Source of the DNA: Ramlibacter albus
Lineage (GTDB): Bacteria; Pseudomonadota; Gammaproteobacteria; Burkholderiales; Burkholderiaceae_C
NCBI RefSeq assembly: GCF_014297445.1
Contig: NZ_JACORU010000001.1
Location: 930,001 to 994,000 of the forward strand
Length of the DNA: 64,000 nt
Direction of reading: 5' to 3'
Shown here: positions 28,862-38,098 of the stretch, piece after piece
Position numbering within the stretch: position 1 is the first letter of the stretch
How the letters are laid out: every line of letters starts with the position of its first letter
Notes under the pieces: model-generated
What the model was told of the DNA's origin: nothing
What the model saw: only the letters and a program-made list of their open reading frames with translations
Database searches by the model: none
Made by a program: the position numbers and the translations under genes

Positions 28862-29256
28862 GCCCGGCCGGGCGGCGGGCGCTGCTCGCCGCCGCGGCTG
28901 CCTCGTTGCTGCCGCTCACGGCAAGCTCGCAGGAGCGGCGCTGGTTCGAGGCGGCCGATGCGATGCGCAAGCTGGCGTTGTCCTGGGGTGACCAGGACTA
29001 CGGCGCGGTGCTCGTGCTGGGTGGCGCCATCGTCGGCGAAGGGCCGAGCCGGGTCATCATGAACAACGACCCATCGGCGCACGCGGAACGCGAGGCGATC
29101 CGCGATGCGCAAAAGCGGCTGGGTCGCGCCGATCTCGCGGGAACGGTGCTCTATTCCACGTCACGCCCTTGCGCGTTGTGCGAACGGGCCGCAGCGGCGG
29201 CGCGCGTGTCGCGCATGTACTTCGGATCGCACCTCACGGACGCAGGCCGGCCCTGA
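28858..29256 (+). CDS. Deaminase-fold protein with N-terminal export signal
   Basis: 132 aa from a GTG at 28858 that overlaps the PEBP stop (GTGA). The catalytic half has the CDA zinc motifs: H75-A-E77 (SAHAERE) and P-C105-A-L-C108, so it should deaminate a cytosine-, adenine- or guanine-type compound. The first ~27 residues (SPAGRRALLAAAAASLLPLTASSQ) look like a signal peptide, with paired arginines before the hydrophobic core, suggesting export by Tat or Sec. A cytosolic start at an internal ATG (MRKLALSWG) would delete this and is an alternative. Substrate unknown. Confidence 0.75.
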   Translation: MSPAGRRALLAAAAASLLPLTASSQERRWFEAADAMRKLALSWGDQDYGAVLVLGGAIVGEGPSRVIMNNDPSAHAEREAIRDAQKRLGRADLAGTVLYSTSRPCALCERAAAAARVSRMYFGSHLTDAGRP

Positions 29257-29263
29257 AGGCGCC

Positions 29264-29983
29264 CTACTTCCCACCCGCCCCCTGCCGCGCCAGGTGCACC
29301 TGGTGCAACGTGATCTTGCGCACCTCCGCCTGGCTCGTCTCGATGTGCGCACGCAGCAGCATCGCGGCCTGGTCGCCGCGCTTGCGGGCGATGGCCTTCA
29401 GGATCTTCGCGTGCTCTTCGTAGGTCGTGTCGATGCGCGCCTGCTTGGTGAAGTCGAGGCGGCGGATGATGCGGATGCGGTCGGTGACGTCGCGGTGCAC
29501 GCGCGCCATCTCCGCGTTGCCGGCAGCCGCCACGAGCGAGCAATGGAACTCCTCGTCCCACTGCGCCACCTGCGCGGCGTCGGTCTCGCGGTCGGCGGCG
29601 GCGACGAGCCAGATCGCGTTGAGCTTGTCCACCAATTCGCGGTCGACACGGCGGTCATCCGCACAGATGCGTTGCGCTGCGGTGGTCTCGAGCACCATGC
29701 GCAGGTCGTAAAGCTGCTCGAACTGCTCGAAGTCGAAGGGCAGCACGCGCCAGCCGCTGCGGAACAGGACTTCGACGTAGCCTTCCTGCTGCAACCGGAT
29801 CAGCGCCTGCCGCACCGGCGTGCGCGAGACATCGAGCCGCTCGCAGATCTCGTTCTCGGTAAAACGGTCGCCGGGGACGAGGTCGAACTCGGCGATGTCG
29901 CGCTTGAGCTGCTCGTAGACCTCGTCGGCGCGCGAACGCGGCGCGGTGCGGGGGCGGTGCGAGCGATGCTGGGTGGTCTGCAC
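29264..29983 (-). CDS. GntR-family regulator, FCD (FadR-like) type
   Basis: 239 aa from a GTG at 29983; a longer reading from 30061 would overlap the preceding gene by 65 bases. N-terminal winged helix: DEVYEQLKRDIAEF ... LVPGDRFTENEICERLDVSRTPVRQALIRLQQEGYV. C-terminal FCD ligand domain with helical bundle and metal-binding histidines (EEFHCSLVAAAGN; EEHAKILKAI; RAHIETSQAEV). Last gene of the ureide operon, 13 bases after the amidohydrolase, so it probably senses a pathway compound and controls this operon. The start is uncertain because no strong ribosome site is visible. Confidence 0.85.
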   Translation of the reverse strand: MQTTQHRSHRPRTAPRSRADEVYEQLKRDIAEFDLVPGDRFTENEICERLDVSRTPVRQALIRLQQEGYVEVLFRSGWRVLPFDFEQFEQLYDLRMVLETTAAQRICADDRRVDRELVDKLNAIWLVAAADRETDAAQVAQWDEEFHCSLVAAAGNAEMARVHRDVTDRIRIIRRLDFTKQARIDTTYEEHAKILKAIARKRGDQAAMLLRAHIETSQAEVRKITLHQVHLARQGAGGK

Positions 29984-29996
29984 GGTGCGGACTCTA

Positions 29997-30668
29997 TCAG
30001 CGGGCGGAGGCGAGCGCGGCCAGCAGCTCGGCACTGGTGGCCGTCCAGCCGACGATCGCACCCTGCGCGCGGAACATCTCGACAGCCGCCGCCTTGAACT
30101 GCGGGAAGTAGCTCTCGGTGCAGTCCTCCAGCAGGAGGCACTCGTAGCCGCGGTCGTTGGCTTCGCGCATCGAGGTCTGCACGCAGACCTCCGTCGTCAC
30201 GCCCATGAACACGAGGTGCGTGATGGCGACCTGCTGCAGCAGGCCCTGCAGCGGCGTCGCGTAGAACGCGCCCTTGCCGGGCTTGTCGAGCGCGATCTCG
30301 CCGGGGCGAGGCGCCAGCTCGGGAATGATCTCGTTGCCCGGCTCGCCCGCAACGAGGACGCGGCCCATCGGCCCCTCGTCGCCGATCCGCAGCGATGGGT
30401 TGCCGCGGCTTCGCTTGGCCGGAGGGCAGTCGGACAGGTCGGGACGGTGCGCTTCGCGCGTGTGGACGACAAGGCCGCCGAGCTCGCGCCACGCGTTCAG
30501 CACCGCCTGGCAGCTGGGGATGATCGCGCGCAGCAGGCTCACGTCGTTGCCCAGCGACTCGCCGAAACCGCCCGGCTCCACGAAATCGCGCTGCATGTCG
30601 ATGATGACGAGCGCGGTGCGCTTCAGCTCGAACTCGTAGGGGAACGGCTTCGCGGTACCCAGCTTCAT
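29997..30668 (-). CDS. Isochorismatase-fold cysteine hydrolase (copy 2)
   Basis: 223 aa amidohydrolase of the N-carbamoylsarcosine amidase/biuret hydrolase group. Catalytic triad visible: Asp in [10 protein letters not shown], Lys in [11 protein letters not shown], and nucleophile Cys in [17 protein letters not shown]. It is a paralogue of 32251-32928, but the substrate-facing stretches differ ([17 protein letters not shown] in place of [18 protein letters not shown]), so it probably acts on a different amide or ureide. ATG overlaps the stop of the ABC ATPase (ATGA). Confidence 0.88.
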   Translation of the reverse strand: MKLGTAKPFPYEFELKRTALVIIDMQRDFVEPGGFGESLGNDVSLLRAIIPSCQAVLNAWRELGGLVVHTREAHRPDLSDCPPAKRSRGNPSLRIGDEGPMGRVLVAGEPGNEIIPELAPRPGEIALDKPGKGAFYATPLQGLLQQVAITHLVFMGVTTEVCVQTSMREANDRGYECLLLEDCTESYFPQFKAAAVEMFRAQGAIVGWTATSAELLAALASAR

Positions 30669-32248
30669 GCGTGGCCTCCGTGCCCGCCGCCCATGTGTGC
30701 GCCGAGCACCTCGCGCTTCGCATCGGCCGCGCCGGTCTCGAACACGATGCGGCCTTCGCTCATCACCACGATGCGGTCCGCCAGCGCCAGCAGTTCGTCG
30801 AGGTCTTCGCTGATCAGCAGCACCGCGCCGCCGCGGTCGCGCACGCCGCGGATGCGGCCATGGATCTCTTCCACCGCCGCGAAGTCGAGCCCGAACACAG
30901 GGTTCGCCGCGATCAGCACGTTGATGTCGCCGGCCAGCTCGCGCGCAAGCACCGCGCGCTGCACGTTGCCGCCGGACAGGCTGCGGATGGGCGCGTCCTC
31001 GCCGCGCGTCTTGATGCCGTACGCCCCGATCCACGAGCGCGCCCGCGCGCGCCATTCGCCGAAGCGCAGCAGCCCCTTCGATGCCAGCGGCGGCAGGTCG
31101 AAATCGCGCAGCGCCATGTTCTGCGCGACGCTGAGGTCGCCCACGCACGCGTTGCGCAGCGGCTCCTCCGGCAGGCTGCGCACCTTCAGGCGGTGGTTGT
31201 CCGCGCGGCGCGCCGCATACGGTTCGCCCATCACCCTCACGCTCCCGCCGGCGCGTTCCCGCTGGCCGACGAGCGCCTCCACCAGCTCGCGCTGGCCGTT
31301 GCCGGAGACGCCCGCCACGCCCAGGATCTCGCCGGCGCGCACGGTCATCGTCAGGTCGCGTACCGCCGGTGCGCCGCGGTCTCCGACAACGTCCAGCGCT
31401 TCTACCTGCAGGGCGAGCCGCGCATCCGCGACAGCGGGCACGCGCACGGCATGCACCTGCGAGAGGTTCTCTTCCTCGATCGCATGCTCCGCCGCTTCGC
31501 CCACCATGTGCCGCGCCAGCAATGCGGGCCCCGTGTACTTCACGCTCGTGTGGTGCACCGCCTTGCCGCGGCGCAGCACGGTCACGTCGTCGGCATACGC
31601 CATCACCTCGCGGAACTTGTGCGTGATGATCAGTACGGTGCACAGGCCGGCGCGCGCGAATTCGCGGACGTGCCCGAGCACTTCGTCGGCCTCCTGCGGC
31701 GTGAGCACGGATGTCGGCTCGTCGAGGATCAGCAAGCGTGGCTTGAGGTACAGCTGCTTGAGCAGTTCGAGCTTCTGCTTCTCGCCGGCAGCCAGTTCCG
31801 AGGGCCGCGCATCGAGGTCGAGCCGGAACGGCGTGGACGCGAGGAAGGCGTCGAGCACCGCGCGCTTGTCCTTCCAGTCGATCAGGAACGGCGTTTCGCC
31901 CCCGGCCAGCAGCAGGTTCTCCGCCACCGTCATCCCGGGCGCCAGCGTGAAGTGCTGGTAGACCATGCCGATGCCGAGCGCACGGGCAACAACAGGGTTG
32001 GCGATGTCCTGCTCGCGCCCGTCCACCATCACCGCGCCTTCCTCGGCGCGGTGGAAGCCGGCGATGCACTTGACCAGCGTGCTCTTGCCCGCGCCGTTCT
32101 CGCCGAGCAGTGCGTGCACGGTGCCCGGCTCGACCTTCAGCGCGACATGGTCGAGCGCCGTGAAGGCACCGAAGCGCTTGGTCAGCTCGTACGTCTCCAG
32201 CGCCATGGCGCCGGTGTTCGCGTGCAGCTGCGCGGGCATGCCGGACAT
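30665..32248 (-). CDS. BMP-type ABC importer, double ATPase subunit
   Basis: 527 aa, two ATPase halves fused, as in nucleoside/simple-sugar importers of the YufO/RbsA type. The first half is canonical: [43 protein letters not shown]. The second half has the degenerate Walker A typical of this family ([10 protein letters not shown]), a good signature [17 protein letters not shown], and AANPVFGLD in place of Walker B acid, so it is probably non-hydrolysing. The C-terminus is His/Gly-rich. Located between the two amidohydrolases; partner permeases at 32931-34960 and binding protein at 34960-36066. Substrate probably a nucleobase-like or ureide compound. Confidence 0.92.
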   Translation of the reverse strand: MSGMPAQLHANTGAMALETYELTKRFGAFTALDHVALKVEPGTVHALLGENGAGKSTLVKCIAGFHRAEEGAVMVDGREQDIANPVVARALGIGMVYQHFTLAPGMTVAENLLLAGGETPFLIDWKDKRAVLDAFLASTPFRLDLDARPSELAAGEKQKLELLKQLYLKPRLLILDEPTSVLTPQEADEVLGHVREFARAGLCTVLIITHKFREVMAYADDVTVLRRGKAVHHTSVKYTGPALLARHMVGEAAEHAIEEENLSQVHAVRVPAVADARLALQVEALDVVGDRGAPAVRDLTMTVRAGEILGVAGVSGNGQRELVEALVGQRERAGGSVRVMGEPYAARRADNHRLKVRSLPEEPLRNACVGDLSVAQNMALRDFDLPPLASKGLLRFGEWRARARSWIGAYGIKTRGEDAPIRSLSGGNVQRAVLARELAGDINVLIAANPVFGLDFAAVEEIHGRIRGVRDRGGAVLLISEDLDELLALADRIVVMSEGRIVFETGAADAKREVLGAHMGGGHGGHA

Positions 32249-32250
32249 GG

Positions 32251-32928
32251 TCAGATCGCCTCGAGCACCGCGCCGGACGGTGCGTGCGCGCCGAACACGC
32301 CGTGCTGCATCGTGATCATCTTCAGCGCCGCTTCATGGTTCCCCTTGTCGGTGGCCGCCGTGCAGTCGGACAGCATCAGGCATTCGAAGCCGCGGTCGTT
32401 GGCCTCGCGCATCGTCGTGTGCACGCACACGTCTGTGGTGATGCCGGTGAGGATGAGGTTCGCGATGCCCTTCGTGCGCAGAATCAGTTCGAGGTCCGTC
32501 GCGCAGAAAGAGCCTTTGCCCGGCTTGTCGATCACCACCTCGCCCGGCAGCGGCGCGAGCTCCGGGATGATCTCCCAGCCCGGCTCGCCGCGCACGAGGA
32601 TCTTGCCGCAAGGCCCGTCGTCCCCGATGCCCGCGCCGATCTGGCGCGAGCGCCAGCGCTTGTTCGCGGGCAGGTCCGACAGGTCCGGCCGGTGCCCCTC
32701 GCGCGTGTGCATCACGTGATACCCCTTTGCACGCATCGCGGCCATGAGCTTCTTCAGCGGCTCGATCGGTGCGCGCGTGAGCGAGATGTCGTAGCCCATC
32801 TTGTCGACGTAGCCGCCGTGGCCGCAGAAATCGGTTTGCATGTCGATGACGACGAGCGCCGTGTTCTGCGGCCGCAGGTCGCCGTTGTACGGCCACAGGT
32901 ACGGGTTGGCGGTGACGTACTTTTCCAT
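32251..32928 (-). CDS. biuH: Biuret amidohydrolase-like isochorismatase-fold enzyme (copy 1)
   Basis: 225 aa. The N-terminal region ([18 protein letters not shown], then [19 protein letters not shown]) and [15 protein letters not shown] closely resemble rhizobial biuret hydrolase BiuH as I remember it. Catalytic triad: Asp in VVIDMQTDF, Lys in [10 protein letters not shown], Cys in [17 protein letters not shown]. Predicted reaction: biuret plus water to allophanate plus ammonia, feeding the allophanate hydrolase encoded at 43634-45334. It starts 2 bases after the permease gene. Substrate assignment rests on recalled similarity and context. Confidence 0.8.
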   Translation of the reverse strand: MEKYVTANPYLWPYNGDLRPQNTALVVIDMQTDFCGHGGYVDKMGYDISLTRAPIEPLKKLMAAMRAKGYHVMHTREGHRPDLSDLPANKRWRSRQIGAGIGDDGPCGKILVRGEPGWEIIPELAPLPGEVVIDKPGKGSFCATDLELILRTKGIANLILTGITTDVCVHTTMREANDRGFECLMLSDCTAATDKGNHEAALKMITMQHGVFGAHAPSGAVLEAI

Positions 32929-32930
32929 CT

Positions 32931-33851
32931 TCACCTCGCGGAGGAGAGCTCGCCCGGGCTGCCCGCCGCCAGCTGCCCCGGCCTGCAACTGAGGACGAGG
33001 ATGACGAGCGTGAGCACGTAGGGCACGATGTTGAACAGGTGGTAGCCCCAGCCGATGCCCACCGACTGCAGCGCGGGACCGATCGCGCCGGCGCCGCCGA
33101 ACAGCAGCGCGGCGCCCACGCAGCGCAGCGGGCTCCAGCGCGCGAAGATCACCAGCGCCACCGCGATCAGGCCCTGGCCGCTGGAGATGCCCTCGTTCCA
33201 GCTGCCCGGGTAGGCGAGCGTGAGGCACGCGCCGCCGAGGCCGGCGATCATGCCGCCGGCCGCGGTCGCAGCGATGCGGATGCCGCTGACGGAGTAACCG
33301 AGCGCCCGCGCCGCATCGGACGAGTCGCCCGCCATCCGTACGAGGAGGCCCGGCCGCGTGTTCGCGAACGCCCACGCCATCGCGGCGGCGAGCAGCATGC
33401 CGAGCGGCACGAGGGGGTTGATCTGCAATGCGGCTTTCACCGCGGGCGTGTCGCTCCAGTTGCCCAGCTCGATGGGCGGCAGTTGCGGGGCCTGCGGCTG
33501 GATCAGCGGTTTGCCGAGGTAGAAGGCGAGACCCATGCCGAGGAGCATGAGCGCGATGCCGGTCGCGACGTCGTTCACGCGCGGCAGCGAGCACAAAGCG
33601 CCGTGCAAGGCGGCGAGCGCGGCGCCCGCGAGCATCGCGCAGACGACGCCGATCCACACGTTGCCACTCAGGTACGAGCCGCCGAAGGCGCACATGGCCG
33701 AGAGGACCAGCACGCCTTCGAGGCCGAGGTTGATGCGGCCGGCTTTCTCGGTGAGGCATTCGCCGAGCGAGACGAAAAGAAAGGGCGCCCCAACTCGCAG
33801 CGCGCCCCCGAGGATGGCGCTGGCGAGCGTGACCACCACATCCGCGCTCAC
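32931..33851 (-). CDS. BMP-type ABC importer permease 2
   Basis: 306 aa inner-membrane protein with about 8-10 hydrophobic helices, of the BPD_transp_2 family (LivH/RbsC/YufQ type). Typical stretches: [23 protein letters not shown] near the N-terminus and the cytoplasmic coupling loop [22 protein letters not shown]. It should pair with the permease encoded just upstream (start overlaps its stop, ATGA). The first residues [11 protein letters not shown] are preceded by the REP pair that sits within the neighbour gene. Confidence 0.92.
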   Translation of the reverse strand: MSADVVVTLASAILGGALRVGAPFLFVSLGECLTEKAGRINLGLEGVLVLSAMCAFGGSYLSGNVWIGVVCAMLAGAALAALHGALCSLPRVNDVATGIALMLLGMGLAFYLGKPLIQPQAPQLPPIELGNWSDTPAVKAALQINPLVPLGMLLAAAMAWAFANTRPGLLVRMAGDSSDAARALGYSVSGIRIAATAAGGMIAGLGGACLTLAYPGSWNEGISSGQGLIAVALVIFARWSPLRCVGAALLFGGAGAIGPALQSVGIGWGYHLFNIVPYVLTLVILVLSCRPGQLAAGSPGELSSAR

Positions 33852-34960
33852 GGGCTGTCACCCCGGACTTGATCCGGGGTCCATGTGAGCGAGCGGGGAT
33901 CCCGGGTCAAGCCCGGGATGACGGAGAGGCGCTTCCACACGGCGCGCCACTCCACGTCGCGCAAGGCTTCGCTCGCGAGAATCAGGACAAAGGCAATCCC
34001 CTGCAGCACCACGACGCTGGCGTCCGGCAGGCCCAACCGCCGCTGCAGCAAGCTACCCGCCGCCCCGAACCCGCCGAACAGGATCGCCACAGGGATGATC
34101 GCCAGCGGATGGTGCCGCGCCATGAACGACACGAGGATGCCCGCGTAGCCGTACCCCGCGATCAGCGACGCGTTCGCACTCGTGTGCACCGCCGCCACTT
34201 CCACCGCGCCCGCCAGCCCGGCTGCGGCGCCGCCCAACGCGCATGCAACGAGGATCAAGCGCGTGGCCGGCAAGCCGACGAGCTGCGCCGCACGCAGGTT
34301 GCCACCCACCACGCGCACCGAGAAACCGGAAGGCGTCCACCGCAACCACAGCGCCGCCACGACACACGCCAGCACGCCTAGCACGAGGCCCCAATGCACG
34401 TCGGAGCCCGCGATCCCGCCGATGCGCAGGGATTCGGCAAGCGCATGCGTCGACGGCTTGTTCAGGCTCGCCGGGTCTCGCAGCGGCCCTTCGACGATGT
34501 GCTTGAACAGCCCGATGGCGACGTACGCGAGCAACAGGCTGCTGATGGTTTCGTTCACGCCGCGCCACTGCCGCAGCCACCCCGCCAATGCAATCCATGC
34601 AGCACCCGCCACTGCACCCGCGATGCACACGAACACGGTGCCCACGAACCCCGCCGAAGAAGAAAAGCCCTGGGCGAGCGCGGCACACGCCAGCCCGCCC
34701 AGGACCAAGGCTCCCTCTCCCCCAATGACCACGAGCCCCGCACGCGCGGGGATCGCCACGCACAGCGCGGTCAGCATGAGCGGCGCCGCGCGCTGCAGCG
34801 TGTTCTGCCACGAGTACCAGTCGCCGAAGGCGCCCTTGAACAGGATCAGCCACACGTCCAGCGGGTTGGCCCCCGCGAACGCGACGAAGATCCCGAACAG
34901 CCCCAGCGCCGCGGCGATCGCGGCGAGCGGCAGGGCGGCCTCGCGGGCGACTTGCTTCAT
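33848..34960 (-). CDS. BMP-type ABC importer permease 1, C-terminus encoded by REP repeats
   Basis: 370 aa, BPD_transp_2-type permease with about 9-10 membrane helices; [18 protein letters not shown] and [19 protein letters not shown] are family signatures. The membrane part ends around [16 protein letters not shown]. The last ~25 residues ([13 protein letters not shown], then a hydrophilic tail to GDSP) are encoded by an inverted pair of REP-like palindromes at 33857-33919, and are unlikely to be ancestral permease sequence. The frame stays open through the repeats and the stop overlaps the next permease start. ATG at 34960 overlaps the binding protein stop by one base. Confidence 0.92.
   Translation of the reverse strand: MKQVAREAALPLAAIAAALGLFGIFVAFAGANPLDVWLILFKGAFGDWYSWQNTLQRAAPLMLTALCVAIPARAGLVVIGGEGALVLGGLACAALAQGFSSSAGFVGTVFVCIAGAVAGAAWIALAGWLRQWRGVNETISSLLLAYVAIGLFKHIVEGPLRDPASLNKPSTHALAESLRIGGIAGSDVHWGLVLGVLACVVAALWLRWTPSGFSVRVVGGNLRAAQLVGLPATRLILVACALGGAAAGLAGAVEVAAVHTSANASLIAGYGYAGILVSFMARHHPLAIIPVAILFGGFGAAGSLLQRRLGLPDASVVVLQGIAFVLILASEALRDVEWRAVWKRLSVIPGLTRDPRSLTWTPDQVRGDSP
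33857..33922. repeat. REP-like palindrome pair inside a permease gene
   Basis: Two imperfect copies of one dispersed palindrome in opposite orientation: ACCCCGG-acttgat-CCGGGGT (33860-33880) and ATCCCGGG-tcaag-CCCGGGAT (33899-33919), each flanked by GTC/GAC and CCA/TGG-like ends, 18 bases apart. Related copies are at 41964-41990 and 48763-48840. The pair lies in the 3' coding end of the permease gene. Confidence 0.85.
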
Positions 34961-36066
34961 CAGACGCTGCCGATGACGCCTTCGACCAGGTAGTTCATCT
35001 TCTCCAGCTCGATGTCCGTCTGCTTGAACACCTTGCCGGCCGGGATGACGACCGCGCCCTTGTTGTCCTTCAGGCCGCCCTTGAAGATGTCGAACTTGCC
35101 CGCGACCATCTCGGCCTTCACGGCGTCGGCCTGCTTCTTCGCGGCGTCGCTCACGGCGCTGCCGTAGGGCGACATCTTCACGAAGCCTTCCTTCAGGCCG
35201 CCGCGCACGAAGTTCGGGTGGGGCTTGCCGCCGCGCGCCGATTCGATGAAGTTGGTGTACGCGGTCAGCCAGTTCCATTCGGCGCCGGTGAGGTAAGCCT
35301 GCGGCGCGAGCTTCGCCTGGCTGGCGTGGTAGCCGCAGACCATCTTGCCGCGCTTGGCGGCGGTCTCGACGATGACCTTCGGGCCGTCCACGTGCATCGT
35401 GAACACGTCCACACCCTGGTCGGCGAGGCTGTTCGTCGCCTCGGCTTCCTTGACGGGCATCGACCAGTCGCCGGTGAAGATCACCTGCGTGGTGATGCCG
35501 GGTTTGACCGAGCGCGCGCCCATCGTGAAAGCGTTGATGTTGCGCAGCACCTGCGGGATCGGCTTGGCCGCGATGAACCCGAGCTTGTTGCTCTTGGTCA
35601 TGTGGCCCGCCACGACGCCATTGAGGTACTGGCACTCGTCGATGTAGCCGAAGTAGCTGGCGGTGTTCTTCGGGTGCTTGCCGTCGGTCCACATGCCGCC
35701 GCAGTGCGCGAAGCGCACGTCGGGGTGCTTGGCGGCCACGGCCAGCATGTGCGGGTCGAAGTAGCCGAACGACGTGGGGAACACGAGCGACGCGCCGTCC
35801 TGCGCGATCATGCCCGTCATCGTCTTCTGCACGGCCGCGGTCTCGGGCACGTTCTCTTCCTCGACCACCTTCACGCCGGCCATCTTCTTCAGCTGCGCGG
35901 CGGCCTCGGCCTGCGCCTGGTTGTAGCCGTAGTCGTCGCGCGGGCCGACGTAGATGACGCCAACGGTGATCGGCTTGGCCTGCGCGAACGCGAGCGGGGC
36001 GGCGCCGGCAGCACTCAATGCGGCAAGCGTCTTGAGGGTGTCGCGGCGGTTGTACTGCTGGCTCAT
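34960..36066 (-). CDS. BMP-family substrate-binding lipoprotein-like protein
   Basis: 368 aa periplasmic binding protein. The start at 36066 has a GAGGAGAAA site. The signal (QQYNRRDTLKTLAALSAAGAAPLAF) carries twin arginines, suggesting Tat export; no lipobox cysteine is seen. The mature part has the BMP/PnrA fold signatures VGVIYVGPRDDYGYNQA and YFGYIDECQYLNGVVAGHMTKSNKLGFIAA. BMP proteins elsewhere bind nucleosides and related heterocycles, consistent with uptake of a ureide or pyrimidine-like compound. Confidence 0.92.
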   Translation of the reverse strand: MSQQYNRRDTLKTLAALSAAGAAPLAFAQAKPITVGVIYVGPRDDYGYNQAQAEAAAQLKKMAGVKVVEEENVPETAAVQKTMTGMIAQDGASLVFPTSFGYFDPHMLAVAAKHPDVRFAHCGGMWTDGKHPKNTASYFGYIDECQYLNGVVAGHMTKSNKLGFIAAKPIPQVLRNINAFTMGARSVKPGITTQVIFTGDWSMPVKEAEATNSLADQGVDVFTMHVDGPKVIVETAAKRGKMVCGYHASQAKLAPQAYLTGAEWNWLTAYTNFIESARGGKPHPNFVRGGLKEGFVKMSPYGSAVSDAAKKQADAVKAEMVAGKFDIFKGGLKDNKGAVVIPAGKVFKQTDIELEKMNYLVEGVIGSV

Positions 36067-36095
36067 GGTTTTCTCCTCAGAGCGGTTGGTGAAAG

Positions 36096-36470
36096 TCAGG
36101 AAAGAAGCGACACGTGCGCGGCCACGACGCGCCAGCCTTCGGGCGTGCGCATCCACGTCTGGCTCTGGCGGCCGGTCTTTGTGCCGCCCGCGCGCTGGAA
36201 TTCGATGTTGGCCGTGGCGAAGTCGCGGCCGTAGGTGGTGATGACCGTCTTGAGCACTTCGCGCGCGAGCCCCTGCGCGGGGCGCGAGGCGCGGAAGTCC
36301 TTGATGGCGCCGTAGCCGTAGAGGTTCTCGGTGACGCCGTAGCGCAGCGTGTGCGGGCTGTCCCAGAACAGCTCGTCGAGCACGGCGACGTCGTTCGTCA
36401 CGAGTGCCTGCTCGTAGCGAGCGAATTGCGCCTTGACCTCGGCCAGCACGTCGGGCAGGTTGATCTGCAT
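36096..36470 (-). CDS. atzH: AtzH-like protein (DUF3225, NTF2 fold)
   Basis: 124 aa, small alpha+beta SnoaL/NTF2-like protein: [30 protein letters not shown], then [23 protein letters not shown] and a beta-rich end [18 protein letters not shown]. This matches the protein AtzH, reported to hydrolyse 1,3-dicarboxyurea to allophanate downstream of AtzE in the cyanuric acid pathway. Its start lies 2 bases after the atzE-like stop; a GTG 6 bases upstream would overlap it. Gene order atzG-atzE-atzH is as in known Atz clusters. Confidence 0.85.
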   Translation of the reverse strand: MQINLPDVLAEVKAQFARYEQALVTNDVAVLDELFWDSPHTLRYGVTENLYGYGAIKDFRASRPAQGLAREVLKTVITTYGRDFATANIEFQRAGGTKTGRQSQTWMRTPEGWRVVAAHVSLLS

Positions 36471-36472
36471 CG

Positions 36473-37855
36473 TCACAGCGTTGGGTCCTTCAGGTGCGCC
36501 GTGCCGCTGTCCTGCAGCACTTTTGCGGCGCGCAGGCACAGGTCCTCGCGCCACGGTGCGGCGATCAGCTGGACGCCGATCGGCAGGCCACCGGTGCCTT
36601 CGGGCCACAGCGGTGCGGCGACGACGGGGCAGCCTGCGAAAGAGATGGGTTGCGTGAGCAAGCCCATCACGGGCCGGCTGGGCTGCCGCTGACCGTTGAT
36701 CTCCAGCCAGTCGGTGCCGATCGGCGGAGACGCCACGGGCGTCGCGGGCGCGACCAACACGTCCCAGTGTTCGAAGAGCGCGTTGACCTTGTCGCGATAG
36801 ATGCGGCGGAAGCGCTGGGCGCGCAGGTACCAGTCCACCGGCTGCAGCGCGCCGGAGATGAAGCGGTCGACCGACAGCGGCTCGAAATCCTGCGGGCGCT
36901 TGCGCAGGTCCGGCAGGTGGAGGCTGCCGCCTTCGCTTGCGGTGATCAGGAACGCTGCCGCACGCGCGATGCCGGCATCGGGCCAGTCGACGGTTTCGGT
37001 GGCGCCGAGCACTTTCGCGGCCTGCTGTGCCACTGCGCGCGCGGCGGGTGTGGCGTTGTCATCGAAATAACCGCGAAGGACGCCGATGCGCAGCCCGGCA
37101 AGGCCGTTGCCGAGGCGTGACGCCGCAGGCTGCACGCGCTGCGCGTGGCAACCCGGGTCCTGCGGATCGGCGCCTTGCATCGCGTCGTAGGAAAGCGCGA
37201 GCGCCTCCACGCTGTCGGCCAGGGGGCCGAGGTGGTCGAGGCTGTGCACGAAGGGGTAGCTGCCGCGGCGCGACAGGCGCCCGAAGGTCGGCTTCAGGCC
37301 CCACACGCCGCAGAGCGACGAAGGCACGCGGATAGATCCATTCGTGTCCGAGCCGAGTGCAAGCGGCACCTGGCCCGCAGCGACGGCCGCGCCGGAACCG
37401 CCCGAGGAACCTCCGGACATGCGCGTGAGGTCGTGCGGGTTGCGCGTGGGGCCGTAGTGCGTGTTCTCGGTGGTGAAGCCGTACGCGTATTCGTCCATGT
37501 TGAGCGCGCCCAGCAGCACGGCGCCGGCTGCTTTCAGCCGCTGCACCAGGACCGCGTCGTCCTGTGCCGGCGGAAGGTCGCGGTTGATCTTCGAACCCGC
37601 GAGCGTGATGACACCCGCGACATCGAAGAGGTTCTTCACGGCGTACGGCAGGCCCGCGAGGGGCGGCAGTACTTCGCCACGCGCGCGGCGCGCATCGACG
37701 GCGTCCGCCTCGGCGCGTGCACGGGCGAAGGTCCGCTCGGTGAACGCATTGACGCGGGGGTCCGTGGCGTCGATCCGCGCGATGGCGGCATCGCACACTT
37801 CGCGGGCACTGCGCTCGCCGCCGGCCACCGCGCGCAGGAGTTCGGTCGTCTTCAT
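36473..37855 (-). CDS. atzE: AtzE-like amidase (1-carboxybiuret hydrolase type)
   Basis: 460 aa amidase-signature enzyme with the Ser-cisSer-Lys triad: Lys in [11 protein letters not shown] (~77), serines in [16 protein letters not shown] (~150 and ~174 by estimate, including [14 protein letters not shown]). It resembles AtzE, which removes ammonia from 1-carboxybiuret and needs AtzG as a partner subunit; the atzG-like gene lies directly upstream. The ATG at 37855 is coupled (ATGA) to a 12-codon open frame that bridges the gap from atzG. A Glu-tRNA amidotransferase A subunit is the other close relative, but the flanking genes argue against it. Confidence 0.88.
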   Translation of the reverse strand: MKTTELLRAVAGGERSAREVCDAAIARIDATDPRVNAFTERTFARARAEADAVDARRARGEVLPPLAGLPYAVKNLFDVAGVITLAGSKINRDLPPAQDDAVLVQRLKAAGAVLLGALNMDEYAYGFTTENTHYGPTRNPHDLTRMSGGSSGGSGAAVAAGQVPLALGSDTNGSIRVPSSLCGVWGLKPTFGRLSRRGSYPFVHSLDHLGPLADSVEALALSYDAMQGADPQDPGCHAQRVQPAASRLGNGLAGLRIGVLRGYFDDNATPAARAVAQQAAKVLGATETVDWPDAGIARAAAFLITASEGGSLHLPDLRKRPQDFEPLSVDRFISGALQPVDWYLRAQRFRRIYRDKVNALFEHWDVLVAPATPVASPPIGTDWLEINGQRQPSRPVMGLLTQPISFAGCPVVAAPLWPEGTGGLPIGVQLIAAPWREDLCLRAAKVLQDSGTAHLKDPTL

Positions 37856-37890
37856 GCGATCACCAGGGGCACAGGCCCGGCCGTTTTCAT
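37852..37890 (-). CDS. 12-codon bridging micro-ORF between atzG and atzE
   Basis: ATG overlaps the atzG stop (ATGA) and its own stop overlaps the atzE ATG (ATGA), giving [12 protein letters not shown]. It may serve to carry terminating ribosomes from atzG to atzE, or may be chance. There is no homology I can name. A similar arrangement is seen at 60757-60798. Confidence 0.3.
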   Translation of the reverse strand: MKTAGPVPLVIA

Positions 37891-38096
37891 GCTGCGTCCT
37901 CCGGCGGGAACGGCGCCGGCCGGTAGATTTCCGCGAGTTCGGATTCCGGCGCGAGCGGCGCGTTGTCCAGCACGCGCGCGATGCCGACGGTGCGGCCGAA
38001 GTGCAGCGCCACCGCCTTCGCCCGTTCGTCGTCGAGCGGCAGCTGCAGCGCCTGCGCCGCGGCGCGGACATAGGCGAGGACGTCGTTTTCTTCCAT
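37887..38096 (-). CDS. atzG: AtzG-like small subunit (DUF4089)
   Basis: 69 aa: MEENDVLAYVRAAAQALQLPLDDERAKAVALHFGR, then a short tail with PLAPESELAEIYRPAPFPPEDAA. Length, the two-helix pattern and the acidic end fit AtzG, the partner that stabilises AtzE in a GatC/GatA-like complex. It starts 2 bases after the ABC ATPase stop and precedes the atzE-like gene. Confidence 0.85.
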   Translation of the reverse strand: MEENDVLAYVRAAAQALQLPLDDERAKAVALHFGRTVGIARVLDNAPLAPESELAEIYRPAPFPPEDAA

Positions 38097-38098
38097 GC

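Noticed and set aside
36473-38096. GatCA glutamyl-tRNA amidotransferase pair
   Set aside because: AtzG/AtzE resemble GatC/GatA, but there is no gatB, and the AtzH-like gene and transporters place them in ureide metabolism.
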